This document shows, piece by piece, positions 12,701-26,076 of a DNA stretch of 64,000 nt. A program made the translations under genes and the position numbers. Position 1 is the stretch's first letter. Each line of letters begins with the position of its first letter. The notes beneath the pieces are model-generated. The model was not told the DNA's origin. It did not search any database and worked only from the letters and a program-made list of their open reading frames with translations. This DNA comes from Pomacea canaliculata (Eukaryota > Mollusca > Gastropoda > Architaenioglossa > Ampullariidae). Where the stretch lies: assembly GCF_003073045.1 (NCBI RefSeq), contig NC_037590.1, positions 24,392,449 to 24,456,448 on the forward strand, written 5' to 3'.

Positions 12701-15700
12701 GAAGAGAAAGAAAGAAACCTTTGAAATACCACAAACTATGCCTTTCAGATGAAGAACTAGCATTTTGTGAGAAGCACTAAAAGAAACTTCTTGTGCTTAG
12801 TAACATGGAAGCACTAAAATCATGCCCTTGACATAAAAAAATGCACATATAGAATAATAAAGTACACACTGACCGAGAAAAACTGTTGTGGACTTGTCTG
12901 ATTAAGTCTGAATTGCTAAGACTCAAACCGCGTAACTGGAACACAGATTGATTGTTTTTAATGTGCTGCCTGCCACAGCAATACTGGCACAAGCTATTGA
13001 AAAATGGGCCACTGTTCCTAAGTAATATTATGTTTTTATCTGTACAAGTCTAAATATTGTACTGTTTGTAGAGTAGGCCTCTGTCATCTTCAAGTACAAA
13101 TGCACTATGAAACAAAGCATATGTAGATCTACTTTCTTTAAAAAGCTTCCTAAAATACACACTTGACAATTACACTCCAACTTTAAGAGCTATCAGATAA
13201 ATAATGCCCCCAAATCTCAAAGAATACCCTGTTAACAAATAAATATCAAAACTTGGACATTTAATTACACAACTCTTGCCTTTGTTTAGCACATTATACT
13301 GAAATTTTGATTATTGAAAACTACAAACATGATGGGACCTAATTTATTAACTGTTACTCAAAAATTCTATACCAAATAAACTGGCTATAACTTCTTACTG
13401 CAGGATCAAAGTTCTGTGCAAAGTCTTTAAAACTTGTCAGAGTTTCCCCAAGGGTCAAGTCCTGATGTGAGCAATTGAGGAGAATGCTGAGAATAGCTTG
13501 TGTGGCACAAGCATTGTTTATCACCTGAAAGACATGCCACAACAATGACTGTATGGACAGGCTGGTGCAATCAACCACTGACATTATTATATTAGGTATG
13601 CATAACTATGAAAGAACATACTCTGAGTAAATTTTGCAGGTCTTGGATGTTTTCAATGTAAATTGAAAATGTTGCATTCTCCAAATCAGTCAGGGCTTGA
13701 CAACATACACATAAAAGGATAAAGGACAGCCAAAAACTATTATGCATTTAGCTTTACACAAATAAATCTTTCCCAACAAAAACTCTCTTAGTTCCACACC
13801 TTTTTCTCATTCACACATGCACACACACTCTGATCCACCTATGAAGACACACATGATCATACACTGAGACTCACCTGTATACCTGTGTGCACTCACACAT
13901 ACATCATTGTCGCCAGCACCTACTGAATGCAGAAGAGGAACACTCTTAGGTAATTCATAAAAAAAGCTGCAAGTTATTAATATACTGCTGCTAGTATTAT
14001 GAACAAAAGTACCTGTTTGGCGAAGAAAATTTTCTCCAGTCGGCTGTCCTGAACCACTGATCCATCAGGTTCTTTGTCTGGCACCCATTTGAACAGGAAG
14101 ATAAGCCCATGCACTGGCCTTGACAATCAAAAGTATGCAGTGATTCATAAAGTAATTTTAGAAGCAATTTTTACTTCAAATGATTATGTGCATAAAAAGA
14201 AGCAAGTTTGCCTTTCAAGTTCAAGTACACTATTTTTGTCTGCATGTTGCACAAAGCTACAAAAATGTTAAGAAAGAAGACAGCTTAGCTCTTCAATTAT
14301 TTTTTTAAAAGTACTGTAATTAATGCAAAATGTCTGATAGGAAGTACATTGCAGCCTATCATAAGGCAGCTGCATACCATATAGAGTACTATCAATGAGT
14401 TGTTTTTTTTAAGTCATGGACATGTATAGGTGGACTGTTGTCTGACCAATGCTTAGCCTCTTGCAAAGTTCTCCGCTGTTAAGTTTTGGCTAGCAACTGT
14501 AAGCTTAGATACACCATAGTTAAGCTACAGCTTTGTCTACAGGAGCCTCATTTTGGTTAACTGAAAAAAATCGTCTACAAGCAGTCCAGTAATACAAGTT
14601 CATGATTTAGTCAGAGCCCTAAGTCAACTACAATTTTTAGAAGTTTTGTTTTACATTCAACACTATTAATCATGAATTGAGTTAAAATTTTGATTTTTAT
14701 TTCTGTCCACTTGTGACAAATAAGGATCTCAGGAATTAAGTTTTTAGAACTGCAGATCTTTGACAAAACTGTGAAAAAAACCCCACTAATATTCTTTAAT
14801 ATTCCAAAATCTTATTTATTTCCAAGGAGAAAAACTAAATTTTTAAAAGTTATAGGTAATTATCATATGTGGCCATGTAATAGACAAACATAATTCTACA
14901 CTCTGACAGCTTATCAGCTTACTTAAGTTGCTCAAAGCTTTCCTTGTCAAGACTCCATATTTCCTCCACTTGAACTCCTGAGCATCCTTTAAATAAAAAT
15001 GAATGAATAAAAAGAACAAATGAATGAAATCTCTATATAAAGTCTCTATGTTGTTATAAACTTTAACACAAAGCTCACAAAAATTCAAATACCCCACTTC
15101 CATAAACGAACAGATAAATTAGACCAAATACTAATTCTTATTCCCCATTAAAATGCATTGCTGTGACAAACACATTAAAAATTAAATATTTCTGATCAAG
15201 AATAATTGTTCTCAGACCATGAAAAAGAATTGAGAAAATGAGCAAAAGACACATACACAAAACCTTGCACTGGACATTCGCACTTGCTGTTCATCTACAA
15301 AGCACCATCTTTTTATAGCTTCCAAAAACAATATTGTTAATCCTATCAAAGTGTTACTTTTCTTAGCATGCATCACTGATAAGATTTATCTGAAATGTAA
15401 ACTACTTTCTTCTGGTTCTGTATAGATGGTGATGTTAAAATAAACATTTTAAATCTGATTTCTTTTCTTTTTTTGTAAAGTAAAGTAGCTAGTAAAGGTA
15501 AAGATGTTTCAAAATATCTTTACAGCCCTTCACAAATATCCTTTCTGAACATGCCAGTACAAAAATGTTTTTTTTAAAAAAAGCAGGAATCACCTTTTAA
15601 TCTATTACATAGAATACATGTCAAAAATGAATATGCATTATCCTGAGTGCAATTATCCTAGTGTGGTCCATCAAATTATATATAAACTAAAATTTGCAGG

Positions 15701-18700
15701 CCATTATTGCATTTCTTTAAAATATGTATTTTCAAAATTTATTCATTGTGTGCAACTCTTCAGTATATTAACATTACATGCATCTGTATATGCTTGCTTG
15801 TGTGCCTGCTTGCCGTGTCTGCACAAATGTGTGAACACACACACACAAAAAGACAGTCTACTCATGAAAAATGTATGTATAACAACTCAGGTATGTTTGT
15901 GTATACACGAGCATTTGATTAACCGTATCTGACACAAGGAGGAAGAGAATTAGAAATAGGCAAAGACGCAAAGACAGAAAACCAAGACGTCTGTGCCTCT
16001 GCACACATTCATTTCGTAAAGTGCATTTCCTAATCTGACTAATCACTTCCGATGTTATGCTGTTTTAGTACAAGCATAAAAGATTGCTTGGCAAATGAAG
16101 TAGAATATGATGAATACAACTACAACAAAGAAGTAAATGTCATGATAAAACTTCAACAAAAACTCCCAATGGTTTTACAAGACACAAAAATCAGCTCTCC
16201 TAACTCTACACAAATTGCCAACAATTTCCCCAGGTCTAAGATAAACTAGCAGCTAAATGGTGTATGTCTGAATGTGGCATGCTAGTCTGGAAGCATGATA
16301 AAATACAGATGCCATGAAAAATTATCTGAATGCACAAAAAGTAAAAACAAATCAGACACCACCCATCCACTGTCATAAACAGCAATAAGAGCTTAGACCA
16401 AAACTTAGTGTTATAAAATGAATTGAAAGAGATATGGCTAAACAGGCATGCAAACAGACAGACATACTAAAAAATAAGGTAATCCTATGTATTATGTGGC
16501 CATGTATGCAAATATGTATGTGTGTAAGAGAGAGAGGTATAAGAAAAGTTGGAGAGATGTATAGAAAAGTTTTACTTTTATACCATGCAATAAATGAGTT
16601 TTGTGATGGCTCAAACTTCAATGATAGTTAAAAAAATCTAGGTTTTTATAAATAAGTTATGTAGTTATTTTGACACAGGAACTAATCGTGCTTTTCATGT
16701 CCTCATAATTAATAAAGTATTGCTCCTGAATTCGCTTTGATTTGAAGAAGCTGCAAGAATCAAATGTTGCAGAAGTCTTCAAGGCCACAGTTGGAGCACA
16801 TAGAAGCACAGTTTAACAGATCTTCAACTGTTGCATCCTTATAGAAAAGCATCTTCAACATCAGTAGGACCTCTGCTATAACTTCATTGACTTTAAAAAG
16901 GCATTTGACGAGGGAGGGGGGAATTGGTGTTTTACGCCATGCCAGCAACTGAGGCTATATTACAGCAAGGCAGCCAGCCCTGCAAACAGAAGCCATGTGC
17001 AGAGAAAGAACAGCGTGCCCAAGGCGAGAAATGAACTCTGGGCAGCCAACCATCACTGTACTGGTGACAGGCGCTAACTGTTGCGCCACTGGACCGCTCT
17101 AGGCATTTGACAGAGTCTGGTATGAAGAGCTACAGATCTGTTAGCAGGGCACTAACAAAGAACTGCAAGATCTTACCAACAGACTAACAGATAGTTCAAA
17201 TGCATATGGAATGGAAACCAGCACTGAAAAGAGCAAAGTTATGATCAATGGCAACAGCAATATGAATGGGGTTACAGCTTGAAAAGGTAAGCAATTTCAA
17301 GTGTTCTCCAAGGATACCAACTCAATGCAAGATATCTGAATCAGGATTGCAACAGCAACAGCATTGATGGTTAAGCTAGATAGGATCTGGCATAGCCATA
17401 AGATTAGGTTCACTATCACTACAAGCTGTATAAATCCCTGGTAGTACTGATCCTGCTCTTCAGATGTAACACATGGACTCTTCTCGCAAAATGGAAAAGA
17501 GAATCCAGGCATTCAAGAACAAGTGGGTGCTCTGGATCTCATACAGAGAACATAGAACCAACGACTTCGTACAAAACAACAAGATTGCCACACATGTGGA
17601 ACACCAGGAACCTTTACTTTCAACAGTCAAAAGACTCAAGATGGTCTTCTTTGGTAATGTGACCAGGCATGACATCTTGTTGAAGACCATCCTTCAAGGC
17701 ACCTTGGAGGGTAATCAAAGCCACAGCAGCCAGAGAAAGAACTGTACGGGATCTATTCACTATCACCCGAAATAGGCAAGAGTGGTGGGCCCTGACAGCT
17801 GCTATATCTCTCCATGTGCTCACCCTCTCCCCCAAAGGACATATGCTGGTCAAGGGGCAACAGACTGAATTTCTCTATCTTTCTACTGTAATTCTTTGTT
17901 GTTTTCCTTCAGAACTAGTCCATTTTTCTGACAAACAGTTCATGTATATTTTAAGGTTATGTATGTATCTGAATACTTAATTTTATCGTTTTCTAGTTTT
18001 CTGTGGTGAAAAAAGTTTATGATTTATGTTTGCCATAGGATAATTTATTACATTTCCTTTTAAGCTATCAAATGTATGTTGAGACAGTTAACATATCTTA
18101 AACAAATATGATCATTTAATATTTAAAACTTTATAGCTTTATATTATTTTAGCTAAATGGATTTACAAAATGAAATAAATTTATCATTTATATTTCAGAT
18201 TTTTCAGTCTGAACATTTTCCCTAAATAAGCAGTGATATTCTCCTCCCTTATTCTGTTTCTCTCTACCTTACTCATGGTACACTTCCTTACATTAACACA
18301 CACCCAACTTCTCTCTTACACACACAGACAAAAGTAACTTTCTAGACAAAATTTTTAGTAGGGATCAATATTCTCCAAATAATAGTCTAAATACAGGTTA
18401 TATCTCTTATATTGTTCTTCGAACTTTATACAAATATCTCAAATGTTATGAACTAAAAACACAACTCAGCTTCTATGTTGTGCATAAGTATCACATAATC
18501 AATAAATGTAATGTAGTGTCTGTTTCTTATAAATTTACTTTCAGATTTGAGCATGTGTTGCTAGTAACCACTGACAAAGTAGGAATGGCTTTAAAGTTAA
18601 AAAGAAACAGTCCCAGTAACAGTGTTGACTGCAAAGTGAAAATATGACTGCTTGTAATGGTAGCAAAAATTAAAAGAAAATATCTGTAATTATACTGTGA

Positions 18701-19207
18701 GCACAAATTCCCATGAAGACGAAAAACTATTCTGTCGTGATTTACATGCAGACCAGCATTGAATATAATTGTACAGAAAGAGGGCTAAAAGCCTAAAATA
18801 TACGAAATCCATTGTCATGCAATGACACGAATACTAAGTTGTGTCACCAGTTAAAAAAAGCAGTAAGAAATTCAAATCGATTCGTTATTTTGTCGCTCAC
18901 AAAATATGATTATTTTGAAAATCACATAATGATGATTTTATTCTTTGGTATAACAGTACCTAACACGTTTACAAGAAATCATGTCTGACTTTCAACTTTA
19001 CAGACTCGTGTACAAGCGAACACAGTTCAAGTGTAACAGGCAATTTCATTTTCTGTTTTTACAGAAATATACGAAAATCCAAGAATGTCGCATTATGAAT
19101 CAGAGAAAAAAGGCTTTATATGACAACTTACCAAATCCTTTGATTAATTCTGTGAAAACACCAGGATCGCTCTCGATCAGACACCAGTCCCCAGCCGTGT
19201 TAGCCAT
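9791..19207 (-). CDS. UCHL5: Ubiquitin carboxyl-terminal hydrolase isozyme L5 (UCH37), complete, 11 exons
   Basis: Cysteine deubiquitinase that docks on RPN13/ADRM1 in the 19S proteasome cap and also on the INO80 complex. Exons: 19207-19132, 14986-14923, 14118-14013, 13524-13399, 12935-12874, 12456-12326, 12034-11968, 11213-11114, 10571-10479, 10146-10048 and 9862-9791. They sum to 996 bases, or 331 residues plus TAA, close to the usual ~329. All joins are in phase. The catalytic set sits at the family positions: Gln82 (end of exon 3), Cys88 in NNACATQA, His164 in VFHFVGY and Asp179 in [11 protein letters not shown]. The C-terminal ULD-type region holds [11 protein letters not shown], followed by a Lys/Glu-rich tail that should bind RPN13. 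The start [20 protein letters not shown] matches the family N-terminus. Intron 1 is 4.1 kb and contains nested transposon relics. No sign of damage. Confidence 0.97.
16840..17850 (+). mobile_element. Decayed LINE reverse-transcriptase relic in UCHL5 intron 1
   Basis: Fragments of a non-LTR reverse transcriptase can be read on the plus strand. [14 protein letters not shown] ends at the SINE insertion and continues after it as RVWYEEL. Later come [26 protein letters not shown], and near the 3' end [18 protein letters not shown] (17660-17710). The central segment that should hold the YADD active site is missing between about 17140 and 17160, so the element is internally deleted. Stops and frame changes show long inactivity. 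It lies antisense to the host gene. The LINE clade is not assigned. Confidence 0.75.
16910..17100 (-). mobile_element. SINE inserted in the LINE relic, flanked by an 11-bp target duplication
   Basis: A 191-bp block interrupts the LINE reading frame and is bounded on both sides by AGGCATTTGAC (16899-16909 and 17101-17111). Read on the minus strand, it begins with a tRNA-like head, GGTCCAGTGGCGCAACAGTT, containing an A-box-like segment. A weak B-box-like segment (GTTCATTTCTC) follows. No tail repeat is obvious. A related head occurs near 57.33 kb. Confidence 0.75.
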
Positions 19208-19325
19208 GCTGTTAAATGCACTGCGGTGACGCGACTAGAGATAAGTCTTCGATTATTCTGAACTAAATGGGCTTTTATTTAACAATTAAACAAAACACAA
19301 ATAAAATATTCTTTTAATAGTTTGC

Positions 19326-19339
19326 ATTACCATAGTAAC
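19326..19339. promoter_or_regulatory. X-box-like site upstream of UCHL5
   Basis: ATTACCATAGTAAC differs from the RFX consensus GTNRCC-N2-RGYAAC at one base of its left half, and the right half fits. It lies about 120 bp upstream of the UCHL5 start codon, a typical promoter distance. UCHL5 is not a classical ciliary gene, so function is uncertain. Confidence 0.35.
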
Positions 19340-22300
19340 GACGCTTAATGAAACGTAGAAAATACTGACAACGAAAGAGCAATATAAAACAGAACAAATC
19401 AGTAGGGTGCTTTTGAAATGACTAGCACCGGCTAAGGAAATTAATGATTAGGAGTAGCCGCCCCTAGCAAAAACCTGCCGCGATGTAAAATGTAGACAGC
19501 GCCAGTATTCTCCAAAATAATTATAATTTCATTAGTAGATTACATTTTTATAAATTTAATTTTAATAGCATTTTTAAGTCTCATATTTGACATTCCAATT
19601 AAAAAAAGCCGTCAAGAATATTCTACCGCTTTTCGTTCAATACAACCGACAACGTGTTTATAACGGAAATGTTCAGCCTACGTGTAAGTCGTGTAAACGT
19701 TTTATGCAAATGTTTTTGTGCTTAAAATTAAGAAACAGAAATTGAGAAGTAAAAATTTGTGAACCAAATATGAAATTGATTTTTTGCATTATCATATTGT
19801 CATTCGGTCTGTGCGCGCGTGGGTATGTGGGTGGAGGTGCTTTTCCCCTCACGTGATCTGTGGTCGTGGTTGGGGGAAGAAATACATATATCGAAGACAC
19901 ACAAAAAAAGTTTGTAAGTGACGAAAGTCATGGACAAAAATGAATAATTACTTGATAATAAGAATATTATACCATGATGATAATTTGTTTAGTAAGACGT
20001 TTATTACGTAATACCACTTTTTATTTGAGTAAGGGGAAGTAACTAAATTTTAGCGTGAGTGCCGATGATGTAGTCAGTATAGTACTTTTTCCCTCATCCC
20101 TCCATTCCTTCCCACCCTTGTACCCTGGCTGGTCACAAGGCAGATGACGACTGAGCTGGCGACTTAGCGCCCGAAATTTCGAGCATAAAATTATTAGTGT
20201 TTGCACGGTGGTTGCCGCAAGGATTGCCCCTTCCTCTATTCTTTTCTTCCCTTCTGTCCACGGAGCCTGACGTGACAGGCCTGCGCGGCAGACCGTTATA
20301 TACCTTTTTCCCCCCTCCTTTTCTTCCCTAGGTGTAGATACTTATAACTTGTTACTGCAGGTTGTCTGGCTGCTGTTAATTAGTGCTGGACGCTCGCAAG
20401 TGGTTGCTTCATATTTGGAGAGGAGATGGGCACCGCCAAGCGAATTAAACCCACAGACCAGAAAGGATATGGTACAGAACAACGCGGTTCGCGCAGTTGC
20501 CAGCTTGGGTTTGTTGTCTAGTAATATTAGCTCTTTCTTTTGCTCAGAAGAAAAAGAAAGAAAACAAAATTGAAATTTCTTTTGACTTTTAAGCTGGTCT
20601 GCTGGTAAGAAAATTTCAAAATAAAAGTGTAGTGTCACCGATTGAACTGCTAGATCACACTGTGACGAGCACACCGCTTGTCACAGACCAGCGACAAAGC
20701 AATTTTGAGTGGAAATCATGGAATAGCACAAAGTGGCCACTAAATCAGCTTATTGCAGATCACCTCTTTTACCATGTGTATAGAAGATTCGTGTTATTAG
20801 TCAATTTCTCAAAGTATGCCAATGTAAGCTGATGTAAGTTGATGGAAAATAATCATCACTCGTTTGTTTGCATGCTGATTATAGTACCGTGATGGGCAAC
20901 CTTGGATGCAGTTTTGTCTATTGCAGAATTTCTTGCGGTTTATCTAGATAAAGGGGGTTGGGCTGAAAAAAAGAAGAGATATACAAGAACAAAAGTGTAT
21001 CTGTCACGGGGAAGGGAGGTCATCACTAAAGCACAAGAACTGAAAGACTGGTGGTTTGTTCCCTTTGAGCAGGTGTTCGCAAAAACAGCGGCCTGCCTAC
21101 ACCACAAAATGGCCTTGTAAGCAAACCTGTCGGGTTCGAACCAAGTCGGCGCAAGGATGTGCTGCGCCCAAGGCGAGAGACAAATACTGCAACCCCTCCC
21201 TATCACCTCCCAAAATAGAATCTATTATCAAGAAAATATAGGAATAATTATACATTTAGGCTTAACTCAAAATTTCAGCAATAAACATGGGCTTACATAT
21301 TACTATGCATGATTGTCGTGTTCTGTCTCAGAACTCAGCAGAGTTGCATTCGCAAGCACACATGCAGTCAAAACATTTAGCAGTCCATTCGACAAGTTCT
21401 GAGACAATTGTGATGAATGTTCAAACATTATAATCTAGCTGAATGTTCATCACGTGTAACATTCCTTCCGTCCACACAAGCTTATCCATTCAGGTTTTTT
21501 CCCCGTTGCCATCCCTCAGACCTCACCAAGCCTGACTATGACATGATAAAGACTAGACTCACTAGAGACAGAACTGTAACGGATCCGCTCGCGTAATGAA
21601 TGTTTTGTTAAGCTTTACAACATCACTATCTCAACCACTTGCATCGAAATAAGCAAACAAATGTGATATAAGTAATAATGAAATATAATTAAGGCAAAAA
21701 GAAATCGTATTAATAAATATGTACAGTTATATGAGAGTGTATAAAAATCATGCCGACTTATCTTTACAAACTCTCATGATGCCATGGTTGTAGGACCATG
21801 GACGTGCATCCACTGTTGAATTTACCCGACTTCACGTCCTTTCAGTCTTTCTCATCTCTCTTTCTCTCTCATTTAACGGACAACTACCAAGTGTCAACTG
21901 GTTTTCTGCGGCTTCTTTGTCGCTAATCTGATCCGACTGGTCATTAACTGTGATAGATGTTTCGCTACCCTTTCCACCTAGCACCTCGGCAAGTACTTTT
22001 AATCGTTGTCTTCTCACTTTCTCATCTTACAGAAGAACCAATAAGTAAAACCTCGCTGACTACGTTTGCTGCTAAAAATAGTAGAAAAGTGGTTTTCCAC
22101 AAGAGCTCATTACGAATTTACGACCAGAAGTGTCAAAGAAGGGCTTATTAAAGTAAAACTTTTTTAGAAAAATTTGCTGTCCGTCAGTCGATTGCACCCT
22201 GATGCAGACAAGAAATCTGCAGCACCTTTCTCTAGTCTTATTTTGCTGTTTGGACTGTACACAGCCATAAGGTCAGTGCAAGTTGTCTCTTGGTTTTGTA

Positions 22301-24534
22301 TAATAAATGTCCGCCAAGCACCTACTGCTGAATGACTGATGGACTTCCCCAGTACTTCTCACCTGTACATATTCCGATGCAACAGAGGTCATCTAAGAAG
22401 GTAAAGAAACATCGACTCGAAGCAATCCACCCCAAACCCTGTCCTGTTCTAAGCGACTTTTCCTTTCCTACTTCTCAAGTCCAAGTGACAATTAAGTGAA
22501 CCACAGGTTGATACCAGTCTCAGTGATCCACTATGCGAGCCCGGGGCACCGCTTCATATCAGTGTTCCTAGACAATGTCCAGAGTCGACATCCAGTGTCG
22601 GTGGTTCTGATACTAATGCCAGATACAGAATTATCTCCCCGCCCGCTCGTTATAAAGACTGATGACAATGACTTGAACTTTATTTAGCAAAGATAAAATA
22701 ATGATTAATCTCAAAGGAAAGGAAAGAGTTATCCAGTGAGGGCACATCCGGGGTTGTGGGCAGTCAGTTCCCTGTCAGCGTTTTGAACTGGCCGGTAGCG
22801 CCATTTTGTTCATGTTTAATAAATTACTGTTTCGTCAAACTACAACAGTCTAGTGTCAGTCGGCTGTAGGGACGCAGCACGATACATTGACCACGGGAAT
22901 AATAATCAGCGATCGAACTACATGTTTTGACCATAAGTTCCTTCAGCTACAAGGTGCCGTGTGTTTGAAGTGTTTTCTACTTTGTTGCACCATTATTGGT
23001 GTTCGTGTAGACGCCTTTCATACTCGCCAGTATAGCTGTAGTACACTCGCTCGATCAAGTTACAGGGTGTCACCGTGCAGGTGGTCGGCTATCTATAGAC
23101 GGTGACAGCCAACAGCTTTGCAATGACACTTCCATGGGGACGTCTGTATGGCTGTCATTGACCCAGAAAAAAACTGTTTGCACTCCCACTCACTGTCACG
23201 GACAATCCGTGTGGTCGTTGCTACTAGCAACCAAGCGCTTGCTGCGCGACTAAGTCTGGACGCCAGTGGCAGAACACGAGCAGACGGTTTCCGGTGCGAG
23301 AATGGAGATGTGTACGAACGCCTAGGGCCCCAGTGCAGCTCGTTCAGCGACTGGATGTAGCCACGCGGCCACGATGACAGACCCATGGTTCTCCTGCATT
23401 GGTACCGAGACACATACACGCATCTGAAAAACATTTGACAGGTGAGAGCTTATTTGTGACAGCAGGATCCCCACCGCCAACCAAGGAATTAATGTTATGC
23501 CTGTTACGTATGTTACGTACTACGCACGGCCACGCACAAATCGTAATTTTCATTAAAAAATGTCGACAAACGTCTGGTCTTCAAAAGATGCAAACACCAA
23601 TCTTACAGAACAAGGACTGAATTTAGGATTGTTCAGTCTCTGTTAATAAGTTCTGTACGGCTTGCTCCCTGCTAAAATGTACAGGCAGCATGAAACGGCT
23701 GCTTATGTAACTCAGGTCATAACAAGAACTGATTGGATACATGACCTTTAACTATGAAATCATGCTCACACAAAAGTGAAAATGAAAGGTAAATATACAC
23801 CAGTTACCAAAGTACAACGCAATTTTTTGTTTTTGTTTTTTGTGAAACGACGGTTTGAGATCGGTAGGTGTCGTTGACACATTGGGCATTTGTGTGTCAC
23901 CTGCTTTGCTGTTAGATCGTGTTGCAGTAGCATGCCGTTTGCACGCACTTTGGTACAATTATCTCATTGTTGTCTTGTAGGATCGGAAGGTCTCTCTCTT
24001 GTTTTCTCTCTCTCTCTGAGAGCAAAACATCGTCAAGTAAACCCCTTTGCATCTTTGAGAACCTAGTGTGTGACCACATAAAAACCAGGTAATTTCATGT
24101 ATGCACGACTCGTTAAAGCCCCTTTGTATACATGAAAGGTATTTATTACACGAAGTAATTTATTAGAGGGAGCTGGCAACCAGCAGCCGAAGCGAATCAT
24201 TTGCGACCATAAATTTGTTGCCAAGAAAGTGGTGAGTGTTTATTGGGGGAGTTCTGCGAACGACAGGATGCAGTGCGCCTGTCCAAGAACAGTTTATGAT
24301 CCTTGGATAGGAAGACTTTCTTAGGTCTGTATTTTACAGCTTGCCAGGCAACGGGTACTCAAATGAAGAACCTATTCCACATGTGGTTTTTTATTTTTCA
24401 TTATGCAAAAATGCCCGATTTTCCGTTGACTTTTTTTATGGACTGAATAATTACTTACAAATCACAATACTGACATTGGTAACTATTGAAGGATTTTTGT
24501 TTGTAAATCCACTTAGTTTCAGAAAATTATAAAT
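19340..24534. other. Intergenic region between UCHL5 and the mariner relic
   Basis: I see no convincing coding exon here. A tRNA-like B box (GGGTTCGAACC, 21132-21142) followed by GCCCAAGGCGAGAGACAAAT suggests a SINE fragment at about 21090-21200. A GC-richer stretch at 22880-23440 contains an X-box-like palindrome and a good splice donor (GACAG|GTGAGA near 23440), so it may be a promoter with a first exon. Short CT-rich microsatellite DNA lies near 23990-24020. Confidence 0.4.
23217..23231. promoter_or_regulatory. X-box-like palindrome in a GC-rich island
   Basis: GTTGCTACTAGCAAC is a perfect 6+3+6 inverted repeat. The right half fits the RFX consensus; the left half differs at its last base. 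It sits in a GC-richer island about 2.8 kb upstream of the first recognised exon of the plus-strand repeat-motif gene. Its link to that gene is inferred. Confidence 0.4.
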
Positions 24535-25053
24535 GAGGTTTGTCCGGAAAGTAATGAGAATGAAATCCCCGCGCTCCGTAGAGCTTGCATGGTGGTCAAT
24601 AAAAATTGGATCTCAGAAAAACGGTTGGACCTGTTTTAGTTACATCATAGCATTCACAGTACCCAAACATTTATTTTTGCAAAACCTTGTGGATGTTCCT
24701 CGTCACAGAAACAGTGCCAGCTACTTTGTAGACTGTAAGAGAAGTTTTAGCTGCCAAAAATATTTCCTTCTACATCCACCCGACTGTGTTCCGTGTGAGA
24801 TCTTTTTTTCACAAGAAACACATCTGAAAGACTGGCATTTCAGCACAGTAAACTACATCCATAGAACCGCAGCCGAGACTGAATATCCTAACAGTTGACA
24901 AGTTTAGTCACTGCTTGCAACTACGACATAGGCAGTGGGAGTGTTATGTACATTCATATAGATGATATTTTGAAGGCGATAACATTAAATTGTAATTTTT
25001 TTAAATAAGTAAATAATACTAAAAAAAATTCTCGCCATTTTTCTGATAACCTC
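24535..25053 (+). mobile_element. Internally deleted mariner-type transposon relic
   Basis: The left end, GAGGTTTGTCCGGAAAGTAA (24535 onward), aligns with the reverse complement of the right end (25026-25053), giving imperfect terminal inverted repeats of about 28 bp. The 519-bp interior keeps a degraded C-terminal transposase part: HPPDCVPCEIFF corresponds to the family's HPP...APCDFF block, and QWECYVHSYRDYFEGD (about 24930-24985) to the C..-G-YFEGD end. The N-terminal half is missing and stops interrupt the frame. Full-length mariners are about 1.3 kb, so this copy is deleted and inactive. Flanking TA sites are not clean. Confidence 0.75.
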
Positions 25054-25063
25054 CTACATATTT

Positions 25064-25087
25064 ACACACACACAACATGGAAACTAA

Positions 25088-25118
<31 letters not shown>

Positions 25119-25160
25119 ACACACACACACACACACACGCACACACGCACACACGCGCAC
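25064..25160. repeat. CA microsatellite
   Basis: Almost pure (CA)n with an AACAC interruption and a CGCA-variant tail. It lies immediately right of the mariner relic. Confidence 0.9.
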
Positions 25161-26076
25161 GAAACTAAGCGTGTGTATACACACACAGACATAAGCATAG
25201 CGACAAAAGAAAGACATGCCCGACATGACAGTCTGACGATACACGTTGTCCAGACTGACGTCCTTTGCATTGTATTCCATGTCTTCGAAACTTTTCATAT
25301 CGTATTTTTTGAGAGTAAACAGAGCGAACTTGCTAATGCCTTTTTTACGGGATGTGGGGGATGATTTTTAAAGCTGAAGAGGAGGAATGTGTTTATTATT
25401 GCTGTCATTTGCACGCCTGTAACAAGCCGGCATTTCCAAGACATGGTGTGATTATACTAGTGATTGTAGGCCATTAAAACTTGTAACTTATCTCTTTGGC
25501 ATAAATTGATAGCTTGTAAAGATCACCAAGAAAGAAACATAATCGTTAAACAAATCTGTCCAAGGCAACTGTTTCATTCAAGCATAACATCTGTGGCATG
25601 TGTGTTCCATTAAGTGTCGCAGCCTTGGTAAGTCGTTCAGTCAACTCAGGACATTGATGTGCCTGTAGGGACATGTAGAGTTCGGAAATATATTGATTAG
25701 AAACAATAGACGCTCATACAGGAAGAGGTCTTGGTCTGCGAACATCAACATAAAATCTTTGTAGATAATTACAAGAAATGAAATTCTACTGCAGTATGTT
25801 TAAACATTTTAGCTGCGAACAGGAATCTCTCCTGGTCTAAAAGTGCTTCTTCGCTACATCTCGGCTTTCCATCCCATCATCAACTTATTCACGCCTTTAC
25901 TCGCAGAAAAAAAGAAACGATCATGAAGCTATTATTTTTTTGTCTAGGTGTCGATGCATAGTTCTTGAACATCAAAAGAGAAAGATTTACATCTACCGAG
26001 TCCTTAAAACTTTTGTTTTACTCCTAGCAATACACTCAGCAGACGAGGCTGTGATCTCACCTTGCCCTTGGTCCAG
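25161..26076. other. Non-coding stretch upstream of the repeat-motif gene
   Basis: AT-rich, with no exon I can support. At least one further coding exon of the downstream gene should lie upstream of 26077, because that exon opens in phase 0 without an ATG. I could not identify it. Confidence 0.4.

Noticed and set aside
21132..21142. B-box GGGTTCGAACC as part of a tRNA gene
   Set aside because: No acceptor stem or anticodon arm can be folded; more likely a SINE fragment.
25019..25364. Open frames rich in Thr-His or Val-Cys
   Set aside because: Translation of the CA microsatellite.
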